Assembly: GCA_007844125.1 (NCBI GenBank)
Contig: CM017571.1
Coordinates: 1,680,077 to 1,744,076, forward strand
Length of the DNA: 64,000 nt
From: Sinonovacula constricta
Taxonomy: Eukaryota > Mollusca > Bivalvia > Cardiida > Solecurtidae
Direction: 5' to 3'
Shown: positions 1 through 13,486 of the stretch, piece by piece
Layout: each line of letters opens with the position of its first letter
Numbering within the stretch: position 1 is the first letter of the stretch
Position numbers and translations under genes: made by a program
Notes under the pieces: generated by a model
The model's database searches: none
Told to the model about the DNA's origin: nothing
What the model saw: only the letters and a program-made list of their open reading frames with translations

Positions 1-224
1 GGTATAAAAATGTACAATGTAATTATCTTTTTAAAGTTGTATTTGGAAAGCCTCAATGGCAGCCCAAATTCAGTATGTTGTTGGCATTTTACTTTTGAAC
101 TGTTAAATTTGTTGACTCAACGTTTAGACATATAAAATAGTAGGCTTGTGACACTTTTATAACATGTTTTGCTGTGTGCACTTGACCCCCAGATGGTTTG
201 AAGGTAGTCAGCGGAGGTAATGAT

Positions 225-531
225 AAGCAACCATACCTGGTAGAGCGTCGGCGCCAGGTACGGGAGGCCCCGGGTTCGATCTCGGGCCGCGACATACCAA
301 AGTCGTTAAAAATAGTAGTGGTATAGCTCCCTTGCTAACGCTGAAGCAAATATAAGGGTAGTTCCACGACTGGTTGACCCGGTGTCAGGATATTGTGACC
401 ATCGTGGTATCATGCCAGGTGTTCACGGCATGCTATCCTCAATGAAGGCAGCACTATATCTGCTTCAAGAGGACACCGTCTCCAGATACCTGCAATACTG
501 TTGGTGGGACGATAAACCCAATAAACAAATA
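225..531 (+). repeat. tRNA-derived SINE, family A, copy 1
   Basis: About 300 bp, closely matching the copy at 4420-4717. The head carries a pol III box A-like segment (TGGTAGAGCGTCGG, about 238-251) and a box B-like segment (GGTTCGATCTCGGG, about 273-286). A conserved body of about 200 bp follows, and the 3' end is A-rich with AACAAA-type repeats. The body may be one of the conserved central domains known from mollusc SINEs, but I cannot name it. The left border is approximate. Confidence 0.8.
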
Positions 532-627
532 AGGACAGGCATCTTAAAATGTAAGATTATCTACTTTATTTACAACAATTTATGAATAGACACTGTTCTT
601 TATAAAATCCTTGGGATGTTCCAGCTT

Positions 628-830
628 TATGGAGGTTGGAGTCGCTGACTTATGATTGTACTGACGCCTTCTCGTCTCGCCGTGCGAGTTCGAGACCTGA
701 CTCTGGTCGAAAACATAATAGATGTATTCCAGCTCTCCTGGGTTGTTAATTTACCCTGACAAGTGTTTTTGTTCGTCCTTATCCAATAATACCTGGGCGT
801 AGCTATAATATTATTTAGTTGCAATGTTTT
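628..830 (+). repeat. tRNA-like SINE, family B, copy 1
   Basis: Contains GTCGCTGACTTATGA (box A region) and GAGTTCGAGACCTGA (box B region), followed by diverged body words shared with copies at 5272, 20474, 22801, 31490 and 61540 (-). The phrase ACCTGNNNTGNNNGT-CTAGA-like body is degraded here and borders are approximate. Confidence 0.6.
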
Positions 831-1056
831 AATTATTTATATATGCGCATGTAGATGTTAAATAAAAAAACGAGTCTAAGACCTTGGAAAATTGTGTGCT
901 TAGCGGAACCTGACCCTGTCCTACATTTGAGTGCTGTTCCATTTTTTTCGTTGTATGAGAAATTGGAATAATGTGAGTATTCAGATAAAATGGATGCTTG
1001 CATGTCATATTTAATCGCTAAGACGCTCGTAATGCGTTTGGAAATCTTTCATCCAC

Positions 1057-1490
1057 TTAAAAGTTGTATTCGACAGTTTGGGTCAAATATTTTTCACAAA
1101 TATCAAAATAAGTCATTGTTACCGGAAAAGGTCCAGTAAAATACTGTTCATGGATTCCCTAGATCTGTGTGAACAGTGTATCATAAATCTCAACACGTGG
1201 CATGTTACTTCTGAGATCTCGTTGTAAGGTCAGCCGGGTAGTCTGCGCTGAAGTCGGTATCTATTTGTAGCAGAGATCATTTCCTGTTTATTTATAGATT
1301 TAGAAAGAATAAACATTTAGAGTGATTTTTTCGCATGGGTACTGTCTTATAATATACGTAGTTGTCATAACCATCTTTACTTTGACTAAATTGTGAATTT
1401 ATGCAGAAATTATGAATAAGTTCCATGACACCGCGGGGAAATTTTGTTTCATGGTTTTGACATAGATAAAGTGTTTGCTACCACCTTTAA
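1057..1490 (+). mobile_element. MITE-like element, family C, copy 1
   Basis: A 434-bp non-coding element. TTAA stands at both ends (1057-1060 and 1487-1490). The ends are short imperfect inverted repeats: AAGTTGTATTCGACAG on the left and ACCACCTT on the right. The interior matches copies at 22253-22747 and 31005-31356, for example GACAGTTTGGNNCAAA and CCCTAGATCTGTGTGA. TTAA target duplications are used by piggyBac and Kolobok transposons; the autonomous partner is not in this window. Confidence 0.7.
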
Positions 1491-1721
1491 ATCTGCATAC
1501 TAATGTCACGTCGATTGACAGATTTTTTTAATTCTTTACATCCTCCGAGAAGAAAGTAGTTTTAGTTGAGAAAGACAACAAATCAGGTCGGAAACCCCTT
1601 GTTGACTGGTGTCCAAATTTTTTTTCCTATTTAGTTATTTTTAAAGCTTTGCTCTAAAGCCATTTTTTACCTTATGTTTTTATTACGCTGTTATTTTAGA
1701 TAAACCTCGTGGTTTGTTGTG

Positions 1722-1766
1722 TGTTTTTTTTTTTTTTTTTTTTTGTTGTTGTTGTTTTTTTTTTTT
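1722..1766 (+). repeat. T-rich homopolymer tract
   Basis: Two long T runs separated by a short TTG repeat. No flanking retroelement tail was recognised. Confidence 0.8.
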
Positions 1767-4419
1767 GCTGTTGTTGTCACGTAGAACTAAGATTTATTTT
1801 GAGTGATATTTATAATTTTAGAAGCGAATTACAATGACTTCTTTAGTTGGAACAAGTGGCTGTTCATATTCCTATCATTATTAATAAAGCTTACATTTTG
1901 TTTTGTTCTAGATGACCTTCACCTACGCAAAACTGTGAACACCTACACAAAACTGTCAGCAAGTTACTATGACTTAAGTTTAAGCAAAAAATTATGGCTG
2001 ATGTAAATTTCAATTTCGCACACATCGACCCTCGTGTAGTTTTTTCAATAATACATGTACAATTAGAATTAAACATGGGACAGAACTAAGCAAATTTAAC
2101 AAAATTGTCGAGGTATTCCGATTTAGTAATGTTTAATTAACAAGATTTATGATTAGTAGCTTGGTAGCATATGCCGTATGATCTAAAGGTAACATGTTTG
2201 GCTTTCATACTCGAGGTTACTTGTTTGAACCAACATGCTGCTATTTATATTTTTTTATTATTATTTTGTTTAGAATATTTTTTTCCAATTTTGTTTACAT
2301 AAATAAAGATTATCTTATACATAAATAAAGGTTATCTAATGATTGCCAATTTGGGTGAATTATGTAACTGTTCTTAAAAAAAAGAACAATAAAGACGATA
2401 AAGACCTTTAAATCAAAGAAATAGATCGACCGCAATGGGAAAATGTACAAGATAGATGGAGCGAAAAATCACAGGCAAGGAAGGTAATACATTCAGCATT
2501 GTGGTAGATTTATCGCAGTATTCTCCCTTGGAACATATTTCTTTTAATTTTCATGGGAAACTAAAAGTTCATTAGCCTGTATCAAACTTTGGTTAACAAA
2601 TTAATTTACACAACATGTCAAGGCTGAATTTAACTTTTCTTAAAAACTTAAACGATCGCATGGAATTGATCAGAATACTGAGTTGTATTTGAGTATTCCA
2701 TATTTAAAATTTCTATCTTTAAATATTCAATCTATAAATACGATAAAAACAAGTTTTAATAAATTTACCATTTAAAAATGGAAAATGTCACATGTTGTGT
2801 TGTAACTGTTTGCTAGCGCTAGTAAATGACCTTATATGGCATCGTAAACAAGTTTGATTTGAAGTTTGTTAAAAGTGTTTTGGTATAAGCAGACGAATAA
2901 GAAACGTCAATTATTCTTCGATACTGCAGTTCCTGCAACATTTCCTCTGTGTTTTGCTTGTAATTCAAAATCTGTTATTATGATTTGTAGTATGTTCCGA
3001 AGGTGATGGATCTATTAATAATGAAAGAAGGGTCTGTTCATAAGATTCACCTTTCTTTGTCCTCAACAGATATGACACATAGACATTAAAGTTCAATTAG
3101 CACAACTACACATCAACAATTGCAAAAGGTACATGTATTGTTTTTACAGACGCCTGTATTCCGCATACCGTACTGGCGTCAGAACACAGTTTTATGCCTT
3201 CCGTTACCCAAGAACAGGAAACAGAACAAAACAAAAGAGTTCCCTTTTCTGCTGACGACTACAGATTAAAAGTTGAATGAAGAAGAATGATTAAATGGCA
3301 TTTTTGTACAAAGTATGTGTAAATCAGTCAGTAAATGTCAGTTTTGATGGAAGTTTAATGATAGATTGTTGCAAATCAGCTATTGAACAGGGATGTCTTT
3401 GGCCTGTTTACCGCCGAGATTATTGACCTGTCAAGTCACCGGATATACTTTTGAAATTATTGGTCTAGACTACTGATCAACATGCAATTTCCTGCGGCTA
3501 GAAAATGTCGCAATATATAGTATTACAAAGTTCAGATAAGATTTTTCTGTTCGGGAAGTAAACAAAAAATGTTCTGTTCACAGATGCTTATATGAAACAT
3601 AAAGAGAAAAAAACTGTGTTCTTAGGCCTACTCCCGCTTTTTTGTATGTAAAGGGACTTTACTCTAACTACAAAAAATTACATTCTTACCTCCCTTGTGG
3701 GTAGGTATATGGTATAGAGTTACTGCAGAAAATTTAAGATTGTTCACACTTGAGAAAGAATTACGACTTAAGAATGGGCACAACATTTATTTTATTCATT
3801 TAGATAAGAATTAATGAAAACTCTTATGCGATTTCTTTTACCTAAACTACTAAATAATAGGGTAATTGAAAATAAAATTGGGTATATTTCTTACATAAAG
3901 TATATGAAAATACCTTTCCATAAGGGGACATTTACAACATCATATAGAAATGTCACTGACTGACTAATGTCATAAATAATAACAGGATAAATAAATATTA
4001 TATCAAAAAATATTTTTATTTGTAAAAAGCAATACGATCATAGTTTGTCTACTATTGGTTTGAATCCCTGATTATGACCAACATAAACTATATTAAACAT
4101 AGCAGACTTTAAAATAAAAGAAAATATTATGTGATATTCCATTTCAATGTGTAGTGGTTTCCGCCAAATATTGTTTATGTATACTATTTATATACGTTTT
4201 ATTTTATTATATATTATTTATGATCATTTAATATTTCGTTTTTTTGCGTGCATATCTTAATAAAAACTGTGTTTTTTAAGGACTAGGGCCAGTATTCGCT
4301 AACTTTTCTTATGTAAGAATTGCTCAAGTCATGGACTTCAATCCACAATATATTTTAATATGTGTTCAGCTACATGTGTGTATTCATGCATGAAACATGA
4401 ACTTAAACATTTCTTTCAT
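1767..4419. other. No recognisable gene
   Basis: AT-rich DNA with only short chance ORFs. A faint tRNA-like segment at about 2155-2225 (TAGCTTGGTAGC, then GTTTGAACC about 50 bases later) may be an old SINE head. Confidence 0.6.
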
Positions 4420-4717
4420 TTCGGTAGAGCGTCGGCTCCAGGTACGCTAGGTAAGGTTCGATCCCGGGCCGCGACATACCAAAGTCGTTAAAAATGGTAG
4501 TGGTATAGCTCCCTTGCTAACGCTTAGGCAAATATAAGGGTAGTTCCACGACTGGTTGGCCGGTGTCAGAATAATGTGACTGGATGTGGTATCATGTCAG
4601 GTGTTCACAGCATGTTATACACAGTGAAGGCAGCACTATATCTGCTTCAAGTGGACACCGTCTCAAAATAACTGAAATACTGTTGGTAGGAAAATAAACC
4701 CAACAAACAAACAAACA
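4420..4717 (+). repeat. tRNA-derived SINE, family A, copy 2
   Basis: Second copy of the element at 225-531, colinear over its whole length. Box A is near 4423 and box B reads GGTTCGATCCCGGG near 4455. The tail is a clear (CAAA)n run at about 4700-4715. The shared GCGACATACCAAAGTCGTTA block directly follows the tRNA-like head in both copies, so the head and body junction is the same in each. Confidence 0.85.
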
Positions 4718-5271
4718 TCTTCTGTGTGATTGATAGCAATTAGCAAGAAGGCTAAATAGATGTCAGGCATTAAGGGGTGTTGGTAGGCGTGAACCACTGT
4801 TATATTGAATATAAACAGTTTTTAAATAACTGTTTTGGTATTTTCAGCAACTGTGGTCTTCCAAAGTGATCTGAGGTTGTTCAGCCTCACCCTGCAATGT
4901 GGTCTCCAAGAATTGGATATATTTGTCCCTTTATTATCACTGCAAATAAAACATTGCTTGCTGTTTGAGACAGTAAATTGATAAGACACAGTATGTCACA
5001 GCACCTTCAGCTTAACAGTTTCCTTGTTGTAAACATTTACAGCTATCCATGTTCCTGTGGTTAACTCGGACAATGAGCAGAAAAGTTTATTAACAGAATT
5101 ATACCTTGATGACCAATTAATACTCTATCAATAAATTCTCCTTTTACAGAATTCTTCTGTGATTTTTTCACAGGAGCTCGCTTGGCAGTGCCCAAACATA
5201 CTCTGATAGAAGGTATGACACACCAGTTGTTGTAAAATGCAATGATGATTATATTCAAACATTGTTATTCT

Positions 5272-5527
5272 GTGGGGTACCTGTGGCTAAGTGCTAGATT
5301 CACTGACTTAAACTGTTACTCCTCTGACTGCTTAGACTGTCACAGTGTAGGTTCGAGTCCTGATCAGGGCGAAGGACATAATGGGGGAAGGTTTTCCAGT
5401 TGACCTGTGGTTATGCAAGTAGATCTACCCAGACATTTGTCTGAAGTCTTCCTCCAACTAAATAACTACTTACTTCTGAGATACTGGATGTCACTAAAAA
5501 TTACTGTATCTTGTCAATGCAATATAT
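5272..5527 (+). repeat. tRNA-like SINE, family B, copy 2
   Basis: One of the best preserved family B copies. It has ACCTGTGGCTAAGTG at the head, GGTTCGAGTCCTGATC as box B, then GGGCGAAGGACATAATG, CAGTTGACCTGTGG, AGACATTTGT and CTTCCTCCAACTAA. These words recur in order in the other family B copies. Confidence 0.75.
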
Positions 5528-8029
5528 ATTTAAAAAACAAAACAATAATTTTTGATTCATTCTTTTTTATCATAAACTTGTGTTCTTAATGCCAAAAGGT
5601 ATGTCTTTCAAATATGTATACACTGGGTACTCTATACATCATGCTCTCACACATTATTTTATTTAAGAACTATATTCACAATAATTGATAGTGAAGACTT
5701 GATTATGTAGGGTTTTGTAATGGTCAGTATCTTTTACATATGTCCATACAAGTTCGATACATATCATTTAGCTATGGTCATTTCTGTGTAGATTCTGTTG
5801 GATTTTTTCTTTTAAATTTTAATCAGTAAAATCAGCCTATATCTTCAGTGTTTTTGTTGTTGTTTTTTAAATGTATTATCTAAACTTCTTTGACAATGGT
5901 CTGTTTTAAAAAGAATCTGAACATTTTAAACAGTATTTTTGTATTTTTAAAGCCATAATAATGCTGCCAGACTCAATGTTTTACCTCCCCTGTAAAACTT
6001 TTAAATGGTATTTTGTTAAGAAAAAGTACTAGAAAACTTATTGGTCCATTATTTTAGGAGCTGTAAATATGCTAGCCAAGAAAAAATGAAGAAAGACTTT
6101 CATAAATACATAATAGGTGAAACAATAAAAAATGCATGGTTTTTGTATTATTTAAACCCAAGACCTCGAGGATGTCAGTCTAGTGCTCAACCAAGTGCGC
6201 CTTCGTGCATGTTTTTATATAGTTTTATTCTACATTCTGACTTGCATAGTGTTGATAAACATTCAACATAACCTAAATGATAATAATAACCAGTCAAGCC
6301 CTGGAAGGGATAAATCATTTTCTTTCAGCTAATAGTCTGTGCCATATACTGTACTTGTTGTTATGAATTGTTATTGTAACATGGGAGCTAGTAGGATAAC
6401 AAAATAAGCATTCCAGTTTGATGTTCTGGCATTTGAATTTTTACAATTAAAAACATCAATGAAACTTGGCAACTGTCTTAAACACATTTAAGCAAAGAGT
6501 ATTTTAGCTGTGGGGGATGTCTCAGAAGTTTGTATAATGACATCCTGCTTAAAACATTATATGTGTTATATTGTAATTTTTAGCACAGTAGAAAAGTAAA
6601 TTGTGAAATCTTAAAAATAGAGTAAATGTGGTTTTGTTTTTTGATTGAAATACATATCATTTAATAGCCATGGTAATGCTATACTCTCTGGCTGTATTTA
6701 TGAACATTTCATTTAACATTATTAAAGGACTCAAAAGTAAAGAACATTCAAAGTTCAGGAAAAAAATGCATATTAATCTTCTTTTTTGATGCCATTTTAG
6801 GGGTGTTCGGAATGAATGCAAAACAAAATTATTTTAAATCGGGCGTCATCAAAGTTACATCGTTGTGACATCGGTCCAATGTACAGAAATGTGTGCTGCA
6901 CTAAGGTTTGAAACTCATTGTGGAAAGACACCGATAAATATGAATGATATGATTAAACAAGAAAGAAATGTTATCATTTTCAAGCACATCTGTTTTTACA
7001 ACCATAATTAAGGTGACTGGCAGGCACATTGTTTTACCTTCTCCAATAAAATTTAAAATGCTTAGTGTTTTAAAAGAACTAATGGAAAAAAATATTTGGC
7101 AGACACAAAAAATGCAATAAAGCAACAAAAAATGCTTGTTTTTGTATGATTCAAAGCTAGGCTGTGGTACCTCTCGTTGTGAAGCAGAACCTTTCGGGAA
7201 AGATGTTCACGGAACAGCCAGTGGACCTAGAGTAGCATAGGCAGGGGCACCGGTAAAACACTCTCACCGTGCACTTCATTGTTAACCTCAAAATACCCCT
7301 CCTCTATCAACTGCAATTCATTAAGGTTTTAAAAATTTTAAGATTTTGCCACTTTTTATAATACAACAAAATATCTACACCATTTTAAAAAGTCATTTTG
7401 TCTTTGTTCTGGACCCCAACAGATATGTTTACCGTAAGAAATGACCATGATTCATTAGCCAAACATGCTACCAAAATGTATATAAATAAAAACTCTTTTT
7501 TTCTGATTAAAAATAGACTAACTTCCATTGATATCATTCACAATATTTCACATCATATTAAACTGTGCATAAGTATGTTAAGTATTGATATTTATGAATC
7601 ACTGCATGATATAATCTAATATGGTTACATGGCATTTTTTTTATAAACTCCATTGCAGATCTAGACATTAACAATCGGCTTCTAGCAGAACACTTCAAGA
7701 AAACCATAGCATGGCTTTTGTGATGCTATCTTTCTCTCACAGAACATTGGATACCACCTTAAAAAGGAATTCCAACAGAGTTGTTATCACAAAATGATAT
7801 AAATTATGTGCAAGTTTACAGCTCACAGACTTTTAAGAAAAGAAACTTGTGTTGCATTAGATATTGTATTATTTGTGCCATAAGACTTGATTCCTTTTTT
7901 AAATGGTTAGCTCAACTGTACATTTGTTCCAAGGCAATAGAACTATGCTGCAAATGAAAAAATTATATTTATGATGTTTTGTCTATGGTTTAAGATCAAG
8001 TGGCACATTAATAGTCAATATGATTTCTA
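5528..8029. other. No recognisable gene
   Basis: AT-rich sequence with short ORFs of no family resemblance and no repeat that I could match elsewhere in the window. Confidence 0.6.
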
Positions 8030-8175
8030 GCTGTAACTATTGGAGGATGACCCCAGACAAATCTAGGCAGCACCTCAGGCACACTGCAGGTCAGCTGGAC
8101 TACCCCAGTACAAGAAGTTACTGCCTCAAACTAGGACTCATACCTATGCAGTCAGGAGCTTGGGAATAGTTGCAT
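8030..8175 (-). repeat. SINE family B, partial, copy 3
   Basis: Read on the - strand this gives AGCTCCTGACTGCATAGG, TATGAGTCCTAG, CCAGCTGACCTGCAG, CCTAGATTTGTC and ATCCTCCAATA. That is the family B order with a diverged head. Confidence 0.55.
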
Positions 8176-11100
8176 GTAAGTGACTCAAACCACTTGTTTG
8201 ACCCAGGTAGACCTTTTCATATGTCATATGTCAATGTCATATCACTCAGAGCAAACATATATTGGATCTTTAAATAAAGTATTGGATTAATATGATACTG
8301 CATTCTGCAATCCTCATAATTAGAGTATTTTATGTATCACTTCGAACATTCTATGGTAATTTCACTGATGATGGCTTGATTGTATGTTTTAATTCTTAAT
8401 GTTTGTGTAAATTATAATTGTACTATTGACAAGCACAAACTTTTTCCAGACTTTTAAGAACAGAATATGTCTTTCAAAAGAATGACAGAATCGTTTGTAA
8501 CTGTAAATGGACAATTTGTCCTTAAAATTTGTACAAGCAAGTTTTCTTAATAAATCACAACGCTTTGAAAATAAAAATTAAAGACAAAGTCCAAAAACAC
8601 TTACCTTAAGAGAAGCATGAATATATATCATAGAATATAGACTCTCTTTTTGTAGCATTCCACCCCAATAGCGGTTATTGATGTTTACAGAAATATTGCA
8701 CAACAGTGAGTGAACAATTGTCTGGGTAAACCACTGTCATACTGATCAAAGGCTCCTCACATAAAAAGTGTTTGCCCCAAGTGGGCTACCAACACATGTA
8801 AGATTCTGAAATATCATTTTGTAAGTAAATATGAGATTATGAGGTTATTTTTTAGCAGATATGTTTCAGAAATATAATACATGTTTCTGTGGATAAACTT
8901 GTCAGTGAGCACATGATTTCAATATATTGTTTCATTTTTAAGGTAAAAAAGTTTTCAGCCTTCAGCTGCCAAATAAAGCTGTGTGGATTCTTGTTGATGA
9001 AAAGTGCAAAAAAGACTTATTCTTACGTACCAAATTAAGATTTTCCTAGCTTCAGGTTTGCTCAGAAGCAGTTATTCATTTTAAAATGCCATTGTCAAAT
9101 GTTTTCAACCAACCTAAATAATTTGTTTAATTTTATTATGATCTCCTGTTTACATATAAATATGTTGTCCTTATTCTTTATTCATCAGATTTGGAAAATC
9201 AAAAGTGCTAGGCTTTTTAAGCTTTTTTAGTTGTTAAAAACTCCATAGATGTAGTGCAAAATCATAAAATTAGACCAGCTCTTGTTCATATTCACAACAT
9301 GTGTGTACATTAATCCAAAGTAGTGAACTGATTAGCTAGGTAATTACACAATGTTTAAATTTAACATGTTTAAGTGCAAAACACACATCTCTTGTCATTT
9401 CTTTTGAAATTCCTGAAAAATATCGACATTTTAAACATTATTGCTGCATGGCTTTTAAAAGTAAAAATCTTATAACTGAAAATCAAGCAGCATTCCTCAT
9501 TACAATAGAGCTTTTTGGTCCTTTAGTTTCAGTGGGATATAATTTTCTTAACACAATAGTCTGTATACATTAATGGTAACCTGTGTGTTAGCACTAATTA
9601 ATAAGAGGTTATTGTTTAAAAGTTTACATGATTTAAATATTGTTAAGTAATATATTAAAATGTATATTTTAAAATAAGTGCTTTACCCTTTAAAAATGTC
9701 CTTTATTATTATATCCACACAACAAAGTTTGCAGGAAATATATTTAAATCAAGTTGTCTGTCTTTGATCAAACAACTTTACAATCATCTTAAATAGTAAG
9801 GTGCACTTGCTATTTTTATTATGATCAGGTGAAATATGCAGGAGATGCTTTTTCTTATATTTCAGACAATGTTATGTGAACTCTACAAACAGGGATAGTG
9901 GTTGTATTCCCTAGCTCATGGCTTACAGTTCTAGTTTATTTATAACTTTAAAAAACTTGCATTTTATACCAACTTAAGAGCTGGAGTTTTTTTTCTGCTT
10001 GTCTTTACTTTAAAGATGTTATATTTATGATATATGTTAATATTTTATTATATATATTTATGATGTGTGCTTTACATTTTTATGATAAACAGGAGAGACA
10101 AAAAGGAGCACAGTGAGCCAAAGGCCTGTGTGTGGCTTCTGTGACCATAGCTAAAGCAAATCTTGTAAAGACTTCAGCAAATAAGATCATCCATAACAAC
10201 CTATATTAGCAGTGGGGACGGTGGGATTCATGGATAAATACTGATACTCTGTCATACATGTGGGTTAGTTCTTTCTTTTTCAAATTCATTACATTGTGCT
10301 AGGTAATTCATATGAAATGAGGCTTGGGTTTATATTATTCAATGCAAAATTTGTTTATGTTTTAAAGTCAATCTCATGTACTACTGTTACTTCCTAGCAA
10401 GAACTTCAGACAAAATTACAGAAAATGGTGAATCTTGTTTGTTAGCTTGCTGAAATCAGTCTTCTGTCAAAACCGACCATTAGAAATGAAGTATACTGGA
10501 CATAAATATAGTGCTTCTTTCACTGAGATAGTATGTCATTTCACATTATTTGAAAGTTTATATGCGTCTCATTAGCAACCAAACAATCCTGTAGAACAAG
10601 CCTTATAGAAATGGATATAAAAATGGACATAAAACAGTACATAAAGAAACATATACCTGCGTGAATATTAAAATTGTTTTTTGTTGTTTTTTTTTCAGTG
10701 ACAAACATGCCGTTGAGAACCAACCTTGGTGCCTGACAGAGCGGCCAAGGAATTTCTGTGATTCTTCATCTGTCTTTTCTGTGATTATTTCTGGGTGATA
10801 GAAATAATAAAGAATACACACACCATACAAGTTAAAGAATGCCCTTATTTGCAACTTACATGTGTTACATGTGTTTACAGTTTGTATGTAAACTTCTGGG
10901 TTTTTTAAATGGTGCATATCAATATTCTGATGGAGTCCTTACACTGTATGCTTCTGTTAAGCTGCCTCACAAAAATAAACGCTTCAATTGGAACTCAAAC
11001 TCTAGGAACTTGAGATCACTTAGCCACGTTCCCTTAGCTACATACATGCCGCTCAATCTGGGTTATAAGAAGCGAAGACTTTGTTAATCCCAACCTGTTG

Positions 11101-13386
11101 GAAGACTGGTGTAAATAGTGATTGGGCATATAGTTGTCCCATTTCAGTTCATTCATGGATGTTTAGTTTTTGATAAATTACTTTTGAAAGAAATAGGAAT
11201 AAAATGGACATTTTAATTTCTAATTCAAAAGGATGGAATGGAATTTAATTTTAGACATGTTCTTGGATTAGTTTACAACTTTATTTATAAAATCCTTATT
11301 GTTCAACAAATATCTGTAGATATTTGGAAATTGATTTATGTATGATCGAGTAACAACTATTATTTACTTCATTGGTCATTACATGACAACTTGAAGGATG
11401 TGTCTTTTTATTCATTAGGGCTTAACAAAATACTGTTTTTTGTCCAAACAAATAACAGTAAAAGACGGATCAACAATGTTACAGGTCACTTTCAACTCTC
11501 TAGAAACTTCTGAAAATAGGCGAATTTTTATTTTGATAAATTTTTTCTAATCAAATCAATGACACTGAATTAATTCAAGATTTTCTGTAAATTGCAATGT
11601 TATTATAGGAAACACATAGTGATGTTTTGCTGGTTATGCTTGTTGCCTTGAGTTTAATTTTTTGCATTGTATAACATTGTTCCCTAAAAAATATTGGTAA
11701 GGGCTTGCAAAGAATAAACTGCTTACTTGTAGATAAGTGTTTTCGTTTCTCAGTCCATGTTTCATTACAATCCAATTTGTTGTGTGTATGTTTTCTACAT
11801 GTCTGATGTATTTGAGTTATTTGAAATGCATGAATGGAACGCAATAATAATAAAAAAGATAAACCTTATTTCGTTTTTCACATTATTATCAATACCATTT
11901 TGATTTTCTTTTGTTTAATGTTATATAATCATGATTAAAGGAATGTTATCAAATTATAATGTACTTATTTAAAGTTGGACCTTCACAAACATTAAATAAA
12001 TATATTCATTCAGGACTGAGAGTAACATTGAACATAAGCTCATTTTTTTATCGAAGTAAATATACAACCATGCAATAAATAACAGATTTCTGTTTGATTC
12101 AGTTAGGAATGCAAAGGGGAATCTACAAACAGACAATAACTTGGAATAAGGTGAACTACTGTTATAAGTTCATACGTTGAGAAGGTAAAATTCATAGAAT
12201 ATTTCCTGTAATCATAATGCACAATCTACCAGTTATTAAAATACGTAAGCAAAAGTAAATTTAATATAAGTAAAACAATATCCATTGTACATATTTACAA
12301 TTATAATTAGATCCTAACAAGTTTTTGTCACATTTACATTTAACCTGTTTGCCTTTGTCTAGAGGAAGATTAAATTTAAAAAATCTGGAAATTCTGATAG
12401 GACCTTTTCTTACTAACCTAGTAAATGCCTGGCAGAAAAATGCTGTATAGGCACACTGCATTTTAAGGTTCGATCGATATATACATATACAGTTGTTATG
12501 TCTACCATATAATCATGGCACAGAAATATAAATTAAAAGTAATTTTTCATGTATACATTAAATATAAAATGTCTTCTTTGATTTCTATTCTATTTATAAC
12601 ACTGGTTTATTGTTATCTCTTACATATTTTAGTACCGTATTAAATTTATATGTCTATGATAGAAGTAAAGATCTGCTGATTTTATTGTCATTGTCTTTAT
12701 TTTTTATGCCGCTTTAATGCCTTGCATAATACATTAAAGCTAACCTTATGAAATTTATGAAGTAAAATACTGTATTAAAATAAATATGTTTTATTCCAAA
12801 GACTGAAGTGTGACATCTTAAGAACGCGGTATATCAATCGCATTAACATAACATGTTATACTGAAGCATGATAACCAGGTAATGGACTTTGTACCAATGT
12901 ATTTCTGTCCTTATTTACGGCCATGATATGCATCTACAGATTTATAAAATGCGCTCTATCGACGGAACAGTTTGCATGCATTTGCTCCAATGCGAACTGA
13001 TATTATATAAATGTATAAATTTAGTCGCTGAAGTTGTTCATCCACCAGATCGTCGTTGCGCCGGTGGGTCAGCCAGACATGTGTTAAGAGTCTTTCTAAT
13101 GAGAATTTCAAACCATTTGGTCGACATAGATAAAACTTCCTATTTTAATAATAACCTGAAATTTGAACATTTTGTGTTAAATGGTTACACGCAATTTTGT
13201 TTATTAGTATATTTAACCGAAGATTATCAAACTAATAATTCTGTTATATCCATTTATTTATCTCCATTTTGTACCGACTATTGTTTATATGAAACTAAGT
13301 TTTTATTTACATTGTATATACATGCCTTGCAAATATACCAATTCATGTACAAAAACACCCGAGCATACATGTACGTACGCGTGAAC
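8176..13386. other. No recognisable gene
   Basis: More than 5 kb of AT-rich DNA. The - strand segment near 10700-10800 has a short exon-like open stretch with plausible AG and GT borders (residues EIITEKTDEESQKFLGRSV), but nothing links it to a gene. Confidence 0.5.
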
Positions 13387-13486
13387 CCTCTCTCTCTCTC
13401 TCTCTCTCTCTCCCTCTCTCTCTCCCCTCTCCCTCCCTCCTCTCTCTCTCTCTCCCTCTCTCTCTCTCTCCCTCCCTCCCTCTCTT
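13387..13486 (+). repeat. CT-rich microsatellite
   Basis: About 100 bp of (CT)n interrupted by CCCT and CCTC units. It accounts for the Ser/Leu and Glu/Arg runs in overlapping frames. Confidence 0.95.

Noticed and set aside
238..290. tRNA gene with box A and box B
   Set aside because: The tRNA-like head is fused to a conserved body found again at 4420-4717, and no cloverleaf with a 3' acceptor stem closes; it is a SINE head.
10603..10917. 104-codon - strand ORF with an exon-like core
   Set aside because: No partner exon or domain was found within several kb.
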